Assembly: GCA_016212195.1 (NCBI GenBank)
Contig: JACRGW010000098.1
Span: 1 to 5,086, forward strand
From: Nitrospirota bacterium
Lineage (GTDB): Bacteria; Nitrospirota; Thermodesulfovibrionia; JACRGW01
Length of the DNA stretch: 5,086 nt
Direction: 5' to 3'
In this document: positions 1 through 5,086 of the stretch, one piece after another
Position numbering within the stretch: the first letter of the stretch is position 1
Layout: the number at the start of each line of letters is the position of its first letter
Translations under genes and position numbers: made by a program
Notes under the pieces: model-generated
Databases searched by the model: none
What the model saw: the letters and a program-made list of their open reading frames with translations, nothing else
Told to the model about the DNA's origin: nothing

Positions 1-420
1 ATTAGTAATATCGGAGGCATCATCGGAGGAGCAGCTGGCCAGCAGGTTTCACAGGGTGCAGGTGTCAAGCCACCCAAGCCATCCTCTTCAGGTCAAAGTA
101 CCGGTACGACAACAACTGCTTCTGTTCCGTCAGGTACTCCACCACCACAACCGCCTCCAACAAAACCTCAAGATCAGCCAAAGCCACAAGACAAGCCAAA
201 ACCAGAAGCCAAACCACCAAGTCCTCCTGCTCCAACTGTGCCTTATTGCAAGTGTACACCGAGTGACTGCGCCTGTGACAACGGCAGTGCATGGTATAGC
301 GACAAATGTTTGTCAATGAAGGATTCAGAATGTAAAAGAAAATCTAAGTCCAGTTCAATAGACACCCGGCGTCCTCCAGATATTAATATTCCTGTAAAAG
401 GACCAGTGTTAGTGAAATAG
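1..420 (+). CDS. Pro/Lys-rich protein with six-cysteine C-terminal module (3' part only)
   Basis: The frame is open from base 1 to the TAG at 418-420, giving 139 residues of a protein whose start lies upstream of the window. Three parts can be seen. Residues 1-21 are Gly/Ala/Ile-rich, with GGIIGGAAG, like a glycine-zipper or membrane-associating stretch. Residues 22-82 are a disordered-looking linker, first Ser/Thr/Gly, then Pro/Lys/Gln (repeats such as KPQDQPKPQDKPKPE). Residues 83-111 hold six cysteines spaced C-x-C-x4-C-x-C-x10-C-x7-C, followed by a basic Ser/Lys tail. The Cys spacing would fit disulphides in an exported protein or a small metal site; I do not recognise the family. The next gene starts 31 bases downstream on the same strand, so it is probably in the same operon. 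The Gly-rich part followed by a low-complexity tail recalls the C-terminal half of the gene at 2507-3454, so the two may be distant paralogues (inference). The reading frame is secure; the function is unknown. Confidence 0.8.
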   Translation: MSNIGGIIGGAAGQQVSQGAGVKPPKPSSSGQSTGTTTTASVPSGTPPPQPPPTKPQDQPKPQDKPKPEAKPPSPPAPTVPYCKCTPSDCACDNGSAWYSDKCLSMKDSECKRKSKSSSIDTRRPPDINIPVKGPVLVK

Positions 421-451
421 AAGGTATGAAAGAAATGGAAAGGATTAACCT

Positions 452-1459
452 ATGTTCTATACATTAACATACTCAATCGTTCTACTCTTTACACTCTCTT
501 TCTTTTCTACATCCCATGCCCAGACCTCTAAATCTATGTCATCGTCTTCAACTGGTTCCGAGATTCAAACTGCCACAGAACTATTATCCCAGCCTACTGC
601 TGAGAATCTTAAGAAAGCCCTGTCGCTTTTCGAGGATGTCCTTTTAAAAGACCCTAACAATATAGAGGCACATATGGGTATTGTTAATGCCCGAATATTG
701 GAATATTTTTCTTCAAATCAGGAGGACACAAAGACACTCCAGGAGGCACTTAAGCATGTGGATTCTTCATTGAGACTGAACCCTAAACATGAGGATGCCT
801 ACAATAAGAAAAGCCAGACACTCTTCTACCTTGAAAAGAAAGAGGATGGGCTGAATGTCCTGAAAAATGGTCTGAAACAGATGCCCTCATCACAGACACT
901 TCATGAGGCGATGCTAACCTATCTGATAAACATGGATCGGATAGAAGAGGCAACAAGATTCTCTCGCCTGCCAGAATACAGAGGTGAGAATCCTGCTAAA
1001 CTTCATCTCGGCTTCGGATTTGTATGGTTCAGGGCTGGAAAGATGCATCTTGCCAGAGAGAGTTTTATAAGTTCGAAGAAGATAAAGCCTTCTCCTGAGG
1101 CATGGGACGGGATCGGTATGACTTATATGAAGGAAGAAAAATGGAAAGAGGCGATCGAATCCTTTAATTCTGCCATAAAACTTGATTCTAAATATTATGA
1201 TTCCTATTATGACCTTGCCATTTGCTACTCCAATATCGGTAAAATAGAAGAGGCATTACAATGGCTTTTATCTTATACAAAGGTTTTCCATCATAATATG
1301 GATGCAATGAAAGACCTGGCACTTCTCTATGAAAAAAAAGGTGATGATACAAAGGCACGCCTCACCTGGATGAAGATACGTTCAATGGCACATAACCGTG
1401 AATTAAGGGATATGGCTACAGAACACATAGATGCCCTTGGCCAGAAGAAGGGCCAATGA
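452..1459 (+). CDS. Exported TPR-repeat protein (first of tandem paralogues)
   Basis: 335 residues. ATG at 452 follows AAAGGA (439-444) with a 7-base gap, a good ribosome-binding site. Residues 1-23 look like a Sec signal peptide (hydrophobic YSIVLLFTLSFF, then SHA before the likely cut), although the n-region has no Lys or Arg. A Ser/Thr-rich linker follows to about residue 45. The rest is helical with tetratricopeptide (TPR) repeats. The clearest are about 112-146, 182-215, 216-249 (WDGIGMTYMKEEKWKEAIES), 250-283 (YDLAICYSNIGKIEEAL) and 284-317 (DLALLYEKKGDDTKARLTW). TPR arrays bind other proteins or peptides, so a scaffold role in the periplasm or outer membrane is likely. No lipobox cysteine or enzyme domain is visible. 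It aligns along its length with the next gene, which it overlaps by 4 bases, pointing to tandem duplication and translational coupling. The fold is confident; the partner and process are unknown. Confidence 0.9.
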   Translation: MFYTLTYSIVLLFTLSFFSTSHAQTSKSMSSSSTGSEIQTATELLSQPTAENLKKALSLFEDVLLKDPNNIEAHMGIVNARILEYFSSNQEDTKTLQEALKHVDSSLRLNPKHEDAYNKKSQTLFYLEKKEDGLNVLKNGLKQMPSSQTLHEAMLTYLINMDRIEEATRFSRLPEYRGENPAKLHLGFGFVWFRAGKMHLARESFISSKKIKPSPEAWDGIGMTYMKEEKWKEAIESFNSAIKLDSKYYDSYYDLAICYSNIGKIEEALQWLLSYTKVFHHNMDAMKDLALLYEKKGDDTKARLTWMKIRSMAHNRELRDMATEHIDALGQKKGQ

Positions 1460-2526
1460 AGACCTCCGTTATTAAAAATATTTTACCCTTACTCTCAGTT
1501 CTTTTCCTGTGGTTTTCTCCGCAGGATATTAAAGCGGATACATTGGAAGAAACCTATGCCGGCGCCATCCGCCAGCTTAATCAGGAAGGTTTTGAGGGAA
1601 TAGATAAGGCACTTAAGGTATTCGAGGAGATTATTAAGAAAGACCCGAATTTTATAAAGGCATATCTGAGCGCCTCTGATGCCTATTTATTGAAATATGA
1701 ATTTACAGAGAAGAAGGACAGACAATGGCTGGATACAGCCATGAACTATCTTAATACCGCCATCGGAAAAGATGGAAAACTTACGACAGCCTATTTTAAA
1801 CGTGCCATTATCTATTTCAATATGGAAGATACCGATAAGGCTGTAAAGGATCTGAAGAAATCTATGGAATTGACTCCGAATTATCTTGATGCAAGGATAC
1901 TTTATCTCCAGTATCTCCTGTCCATAAAGAACAATCAAGAGGCAAAGAAATTTTCCCAATCTTCAATAGAATTATATCCTAAAGACCCTGCACCACTTAA
2001 ATATTTCGGTGATATCTTTTTCAAGGAGGGTGCCTATGAAGAGGCGATTGGACTTTATAAAAAGATCATCCCCCTGGTTCCAAAGGCACCTTATACATAT
2101 CTTGCTATGGGTAAGTCCTATCAGAATTTAGGGAAATATCCTGAGGCAATCGAATCTTTTCAGAAAACACTTTCACAGAACCCGGAGCTTTTCGAGGCAT
2201 ACTTTAATCTTGCTTACTGCTACGGTGAAACCGGCAAGTTTAAGGAAGCCATAAATCAACTCGAGACCTATCTGAAAAAAATACCAAAGGATATTTCAGC
2301 AATGAATAATCTTGCCCTTCTTTATGAACAAACAGGGCAGTTACAGAAAGCGAGATTAATCTGGCTCAAGGTTAAAGAGTCAGCAGAGGACAAAAATTAT
2401 AGAGAGAAAGCAGAGCAGAACCTTTACAGGCTTCTATCTACAGGGGAGGGTTCTCAGGCATCTCCGCAAGAACAATCTAATTTACCTAAACAGGGAGGGA
2501 AGACTGATGAAAAGAAATCTAAATAG
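1456..2526 (+). CDS. Exported TPR-repeat protein (second of tandem paralogues)
   Basis: 356 residues. The ATG overlaps the previous stop codon as ATGA, typical of coupled translation. Residues 1-27 form a signal peptide (Lys at 2 and 7, core ILPLLSVLFLWF, IKA before the likely cut). TPR units are visible at about 33-67, 111-144, 179-212 (YFGDIFFKEGAYEEAIGLYK), 213-246 (LAMGKSYQNLGKYPEAIESF), 247-280 (NLAYCYGETGKFKEAINQLE) and 281-314 (NLALLYEQTGQLQKARLIWL). These repeats match the canonical pattern better than those of the gene before it. The last 28 residues (329-356) are a polar Gln/Ser/Lys tail whose final codons overlap the next gene. Similarity to the preceding gene spans the N-terminal helices, the middle and the final repeat (LALLYE..G...KARL.W.K), so the two arose by duplication. 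A protein-binding scaffold outside the cytoplasm is the likely role; the cargo is unknown. Confidence 0.92.
   Translation: MKTSVIKNILPLLSVLFLWFSPQDIKADTLEETYAGAIRQLNQEGFEGIDKALKVFEEIIKKDPNFIKAYLSASDAYLLKYEFTEKKDRQWLDTAMNYLNTAIGKDGKLTTAYFKRAIIYFNMEDTDKAVKDLKKSMELTPNYLDARILYLQYLLSIKNNQEAKKFSQSSIELYPKDPAPLKYFGDIFFKEGAYEEAIGLYKKIIPLVPKAPYTYLAMGKSYQNLGKYPEAIESFQKTLSQNPELFEAYFNLAYCYGETGKFKEAINQLETYLKKIPKDISAMNNLALLYEQTGQLQKARLIWLKVKESAEDKNYREKAEQNLYRLLSTGEGSQASPQEQSNLPKQGGKTDEKKSK
2493..2499 (+). promoter_or_regulatory. Strong Shine-Dalgarno inside the end of the upstream gene
   Basis: GGGAGGG lies 7 bases before the ATG at 2507, within the last codons of the TPR gene ending at 2526. It supports that ATG as the start and implies that the downstream gene is translated by ribosomes arriving on the same mRNA. 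Confidence 0.75.
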
Positions 2527-3454
2527 GAGTTATCTGACTATTCTGGCTCTATGCCTTTTTTTGATTTCTTATTCGATAAGTTTTGCCATGATGTCTGAAA
2601 AAGGTGAGGCTGGAATAACCGAGAGGGTTGAAAAGGCGATACTCAAGGCATCAGAGATGTATGAGCAGGGAAAGATCAAAAAAGGGAAACCTTACACAGT
2701 AGAGGTTTCAATGGAAATTGGTAAAAAAAGTTCCGAAGAGACATTTGATAAAGATGTAGATAATGCCTTTAAGACCCTCGATCGGTTGATGAAGGAAAAG
2801 ACAGGGAAAAAAGAGGCGGTCGCAGTTCCTGTTCCTGAGAATGACCGTATTGGTGCACTAAAACAGGCTGAGAAACGGATGGATAAGGGATCCCCCCATC
2901 CGGCTGGTGATAAAATGTCTTCAGAATATAGCGTCTATAAAAATTATCAGCAGTTGCGCCAGGAAAGAATGAGTAATGAAAATAAGGTCGCAGAGGCAGA
3001 TATGCAGGCAGTTATTGCAGAAAGACAGGCTGCTGCACAGGATCTTCAGAGGAAGAGGGAGAGGGAGCAACAGCTTCAGGCACAGGCAATGAAATGGCAG
3101 GAACAGATGGATAAACAGGCATCCGCTTCAGCCAGTGCTGCAGCACAATGGGAAGCAGAGCATAGTTTTGGTGCCTATGCAAAGAAGTTTCTGGGTGTGG
3201 TGGTCCAAACCGCAGTGGGTTCTTTTACAGGTGGTTTTCTCGGGACCCTTTCTACTAATTTTGCCAATCATGCGGTGAAGAAACTATTTCCTAATGTTGA
3301 CACAAGTACTCTAAGCCAGGCAGCAGCCGCAGGTACCTCATCGGCTATCACCGGTACAGCAGGTAGCGTTGGACAGACGGCTACCTCCTCTGTTACAGGT
3401 TCGATTACAGGACAGGGTCAGCAACAAAGCCAGGGCACCCAGCCTCAATATTAA
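2507..3454 (+). CDS. Exported coiled-coil protein with glycine-rich hydrophobic segment
   Basis: 315 residues. It overlaps the upstream TPR gene by 20 bases, and the start is fixed by the GGGAGGG ribosome-binding site. Residues 1-27 are a clear signal peptide (KRNLNR, core LTILALCLFLISYSI, SFA at the likely cut). Residues 28-140 are mixed charged sequence without a motif I recognise. Residues 145-205 are rich in Gln, Ala, Glu and Arg and should form a long helix or coiled coil. Residues 221-256 are amphipathic to hydrophobic with spaced glycines (FLGVVVQTAVGSFTGGFLG), resembling a glycine zipper or a single membrane-inserting segment. Residues 266-315 are a Ser/Thr/Gly/Ala/Gln tail, probably unstructured. 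No catalytic motif is visible. The order helix, Gly-rich segment, low-complexity tail suggests a structural or surface-exposed envelope protein working with the TPR proteins. I do not recognise the family, and the function is inferred only from architecture and context. Confidence 0.88.
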   Translation: MKRNLNRSYLTILALCLFLISYSISFAMMSEKGEAGITERVEKAILKASEMYEQGKIKKGKPYTVEVSMEIGKKSSEETFDKDVDNAFKTLDRLMKEKTGKKEAVAVPVPENDRIGALKQAEKRMDKGSPHPAGDKMSSEYSVYKNYQQLRQERMSNENKVAEADMQAVIAERQAAAQDLQRKREREQQLQAQAMKWQEQMDKQASASASAAAQWEAEHSFGAYAKKFLGVVVQTAVGSFTGGFLGTLSTNFANHAVKKLFPNVDTSTLSQAAAAGTSSAITGTAGSVGQTATSSVTGSITGQGQQQSQGTQPQY

Positions 3455-3458
3455 GGAG
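3454..3458 (+). promoter_or_regulatory. Ribosome-binding site deciding between GTG and TTG starts
   Basis: AGGAG directly follows the stop codon of the coiled-coil gene. It is 4 bases before a TTG at 3463 and 10 bases before an in-frame GTG at 3469. The GTG is preferred for codon type and spacing, but the TTG cannot be excluded. The difference is only two residues in the signal peptide. Confidence 0.5.
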
Positions 3459-3468
3459 AATTTTGAGC

Positions 3469-3837
3469 GTGAGTGCTACTTCACTATTAAAATTAAGGGT
3501 TGTCTTCCCAATAACTATTTTCTTATCCTTACTCATTCTCTATCCGCCAGATATTTCCCCTGCAGAGGATAAGGAACGTTACTATCAATACGACAAAAAT
3601 CCATTTAACCCTGCTAACAAGTATGATCCCTATAACCCATACAGTATTTATAACAGGTATAATCCCGATAGCCCCTTAAACCCTGCAAATAAGTATGACC
3701 CTGATAACCCTCTAAATCCGATGAATAAGTACGATACTTCGAATCCATTTAATCCTCTCAATAAGTATGACCCTGATAACCCTCTAAGTCCGATAAACAA
3801 GTATGATCCGAATAAGCCACTAAGGCCTATAAAATAA
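3469..3837 (+). CDS. Small exported protein of 12-residue NKYDP-type repeats
   Basis: 122 residues from the GTG at 3469; a TTG two codons earlier would give 124. Residues 1-32 are a signal peptide (LLKLRVVFPITIFLSLLIL, then SPA before the likely cut). Almost all of the mature protein is a tandem repeat. A partial unit at residues 41-49 is followed by six 12-residue units at residues 50-121, with consensus N-K-Y-D-P-D-N-P-L-N-P-x, and a final Lys. Pro, Asn, Tyr and Asp dominate and there is no Cys. An extended, turn-rich or fibre-like structure is expected, perhaps binding a cation or a cell-wall or surface ligand, but this is speculation. It lies 14 bases after the coiled-coil gene and is the last gene of the presumed operon. 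It is clearly coding: the repeat is in frame and ends naturally at TAA. The function is unknown. Confidence 0.82.
   Translation: MSATSLLKLRVVFPITIFLSLLILYPPDISPAEDKERYYQYDKNPFNPANKYDPYNPYSIYNRYNPDSPLNPANKYDPDNPLNPMNKYDTSNPFNPLNKYDPDNPLSPINKYDPNKPLRPIK
3589..3834 (+). repeat. 36-base tandem repeat, six full units plus a partial unit
   Basis: Units begin at 3616, 3652, 3688, 3724, 3760 and 3796, after a partial copy at 3589-3615. Each is 36 bases, so a gain or loss of units would keep the reading frame. The unit at 3688 and the unit at 3760 match at 34 of 36 bases, while the unit between them is much more diverged. This points to recent copying or conversion between non-adjacent units. Confidence 0.88.
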
Positions 3838-3857
3838 AATGTTTTAAAACTCCCTTA

Positions 3858-4001
3858 TTATCTTCTTCGATATAAAGTCAGCATTCTTAGGGGCTCAGGG
3901 ATTCTATATAAGGGATATCCTTTTAAGGGGATTATTCTTACCTTCTTCTTAAGATTCTCCTGAATTTTCCTTGCTTCGGTTATGTCTTCAGGCCATCGCA
4001 T
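3858..4001 (-). pseudogene. nfi: Internally deleted endonuclease V (nfi) relic
   Basis: A 47-codon minus-strand frame runs from ATG at 4001-3999 to TAA at 3860-3858, with AGGA 8 bases upstream of the start. Residues 1-30 (RWPEDITEARKIQENLKKK, then a short basic/hydrophobic run and KGYP) resemble the N-terminus of endonuclease V, where a Trp, a Gln in a helix and a Leu-x-Lys-Lys stretch precede the first catalytic strand. Residues 33-38 (RIPEPL, then R) match the RIPEPTR motif near the C-terminus of that family, and the frame ends soon after, as the family does. The roughly 170 residues between, including the AGVD catalytic aspartate, are absent. Full-length enzymes have about 220-230 residues and cleave next to deaminated bases such as hypoxanthine. 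A single in-frame deletion is the simplest reading. The product cannot be an active nuclease. It converges with the operon ending at 3837. The family assignment rests on remembered motifs rather than a search. Confidence 0.65.
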
Positions 4002-4012
4002 ATATTCTTTCC

Positions 4013-4042
4013 TTGCAGGTTGATATTATTCTCTGATATGAT
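4013..4042 (+). promoter_or_regulatory. Possible sigma-70-type promoter for ald
   Basis: TTGCAG (4013-4018) and TATGAT (4037-4042) are separated by 18 bases. Transcription would begin near 4049 and leave a leader of about 115 bases that contains the palindromic element. The region is AT-rich, so a chance match is quite possible. Confidence 0.25.
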
Positions 4043-4084
4043 TTCTTTATTATTATCATAATCCGTAGCGAATAATTAAAATAT

Positions 4085-4150
4085 TGTAGCCGCAGGCTTT
4101 AGCCTGCGATTAAGGGTTTAAATTTACGCAAGCTGAAGCTTGCGGCTACA
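4085..4150. repeat. 66-base palindromic REP/MITE-like element with two hairpins
   Basis: The outer inverted repeat TGTAGCCGCA (4085-4094) pairs with TGCGGCTACA (4141-4150), a perfect 10-base match. Inside are two perfect 7-base stems with 4-base loops: CGCAGGC/GCCTGCG around TTTA (4091-4108) and CGCAAGC/GCTTGCG around TGAA (4127-4144). Each hairpin shares CGCA or TGCG with the outer arms, so the outer stem and the two hairpins compete for part of the same sequence. Elements of this style, with GTAGCCGCAGGC-type arms, are found scattered between genes in several environmental bacterial lineages and resemble REP/BIME repeats or small non-autonomous transposable elements. No target-site duplication is obvious. 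Copy number cannot be judged from one window. Confidence 0.8.
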
Positions 4151-4165
4151 TTTATCGTGTTTACC

Positions 4166-5086
4166 ATGATAATCGGTGTTCCGAAAGAGATAAAGAAAGA
4201 AGAATACAGGGTTGCGATTACACCATCAGGTGTAGAAGAACTTAAAAGGGATGGTCATAAGACCCTTATAGAGAACGGGGCAGGTGAAGGGAGTGGATTT
4301 TTGGACAATGAGTTTATTAAGGCAGGAGCAGATATTGTTCAGAGAGACATTTTGTTTAAAGACTCAGACCTGATAGTGAAGGTAAAGGAGCCACTGCCAT
4401 CAGAATATGATCTACTCAGGATAGGGCAGGCGATCTTCACATTTCTCCACTTAGCACCAAACCTCGGGCTTACAGAATTGTTGATTAATAAGAAGATGAC
4501 TGCCCTTGGATATGAAACCCTTCAGAAAGATGGTAAGTTTCCCCTGCTTTCACCAATGAGTGAGATTGCAGGAAGAATGGCACCTATTATAGGGTCATAC
4601 TACCTCCAAAAAATTAATGGAGGTGACGGAGTACTGCCTACAGGTACGAGTGGTGTAAAGCCAGGGAAGGCATTGATATTAGGTGCAGGCGTTGTCGGTA
4701 CAAATGCCGCCCATATCTGTGCAGGGATCGGAATTGATACTACTGTGATGAACAAAGGAATTGAGAGGTTACAGAAGATTGATGAAATCTTTATGGGAAA
4801 GGTGAAGACCTTATCCCTCACAGTATCAAATATAAGGGAGGAGATAAAGGATGCAGATATCGTAATCGGGGCTATACTTGTTCCGGGTGGAAGGACTCCG
4901 ATACTTATAACCAGGGATATGCTCAGGACAATGAAAAAGGGCGCTGTAATAGTGGATGTATCTATTGATCAGGGTGGATGTGTAGAGACATCGAGACCTA
5001 CAACCCATGACAACCCTGTCTATGAGGTTGAGGGCGTAATCCATTATACAGTTGCTAATATGCCAGGTGCATACCCCAGGACATCA
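4166..5086 (+). CDS. ald: Alanine dehydrogenase, 5' part (runs off the window)
   Basis: The frame is open from ATG at 4166 to the end of the window: 307 residues of a family usually about 370 long. The enzyme reversibly deaminates L-alanine to pyruvate and ammonia with NAD(H) in the cytoplasm (EC 1.4.1.1). Family features are present: MIIGVPKEIK at the N-terminus, R15 in RVAITP (pyruvate binding), K74 in KVKEP, catalytic H95 in FTFLHLA, the dinucleotide-binding loop GAGVVG at 173-178, catalytic D268 in DQGGC, and N298 in ANMPGA. The position after the second Rossmann strand, normally Asp (as in VLD), is N196 followed by K197, so coenzyme preference may differ. The ATG gives the standard family N-terminus; a GTG three codons earlier is possible but less likely. 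No Shine-Dalgarno sequence precedes either start. The palindromic element ends 15 bases upstream. The missing C-terminus is attributable to the window edge. Confidence 0.95.
   Translation, partial: MIIGVPKEIKKEEYRVAITPSGVEELKRDGHKTLIENGAGEGSGFLDNEFIKAGADIVQRDILFKDSDLIVKVKEPLPSEYDLLRIGQAIFTFLHLAPNLGLTELLINKKMTALGYETLQKDGKFPLLSPMSEIAGRMAPIIGSYYLQKINGGDGVLPTGTSGVKPGKALILGAGVVGTNAAHICAGIGIDTTVMNKGIERLQKIDEIFMGKVKTLSLTVSNIREEIKDADIVIGAILVPGGRTPILITRDMLRTMKKGAVIVDVSIDQGGCVETSRPTTHDNPVYEVEGVIHYTVANMPGAYPRTS

Noticed and set aside
65..316. Minus-strand and second plus-strand frames across 56-319
   Set aside because: They are open because the real frame here is a Pro/Lys/Gln-rich linker of biased codons; the products are low-complexity and have no ribosome-binding site, and the frame open from base 1 explains the region.
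1687..1959. 90-codon minus-strand frame inside the second TPR gene
   Set aside because: It lies wholly antisense to a well-supported TPR coding sequence, and its product has no recognisable feature.
3589..3834. CRISPR array
   Set aside because: The 36-base periodicity is a contiguous in-frame protein repeat with no unique spacers.
3841..3850. GTTTTAAAAC palindrome just after the operon as a terminator
   Set aside because: The 10-base AT-rich palindrome has no loop, no GC-rich stem and no following T-run on either strand, so it does not support an intrinsic terminator.
3913..3920. GGATATCC short palindrome as an operator
   Set aside because: It lies inside the endonuclease V relic's reading frame, is only 8 bases long and has no partner site or nearby promoter.
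4600..5044. Two minus-strand frames opposite ald
   Set aside because: The plus strand codes continuous alanine dehydrogenase with all family motifs, so these are shadows.

Overview
The window looks like a piece of a Gram-negative (diderm) bacterial chromosome of moderate to low GC, with frequent AGG, AGA and ATA codons. Four genes in a row have a readable N-terminal secretion signal. Tight gene packing, tandem TPR proteins and a dispersed-type palindromic element would suit an environmental anaerobe, such as a Nitrospirota- or deltaproteobacteria-like lineage. That placement is a weak inference; no taxonomic marker is present.

Bases 1-3837 hold five co-directional genes that read as one operon. 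They are: (1) the 3' end of a gene for a Pro/Lys-rich protein with a six-cysteine C-terminal module; (2) and (3) two exported TPR proteins that are tandem paralogues overlapping by 4 bases; (4) an exported protein with a Gln/Ala-rich coiled coil, a glycine-rich hydrophobic stretch and a Ser/Thr/Gly/Gln tail; (5) a small exported protein made almost wholly of a 12-residue Asn/Lys/Tyr/Asp/Pro repeat. Spacings are +31, -4, -20 and +14 bases. Secretion signals, protein-binding TPRs, coiled coil and low-complexity surfaces suggest an envelope or periplasmic assembly. I recognise no named system, so the operon is the best candidate here for something undescribed.

Bases 3838-4165 contain no intact gene. 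On the minus strand there is a 47-codon reading frame whose first part resembles the N-terminus of endonuclease V and whose last part resembles its C-terminus, with the catalytic middle missing: an internally deleted nfi relic. It is followed by a 66-base palindromic element of two small hairpins enclosed by a longer inverted repeat, ending 15 bases before the next gene.

Bases 4166-5086 hold the first 307 codons of an alanine dehydrogenase gene (ald), running off the window. Catalytic residues are intact. The acidic residue that normally binds the NAD ribose is replaced by Asn followed by Lys, which raises a question about coenzyme preference. This metabolic gene is probably functionally separate from the exported-protein operon.
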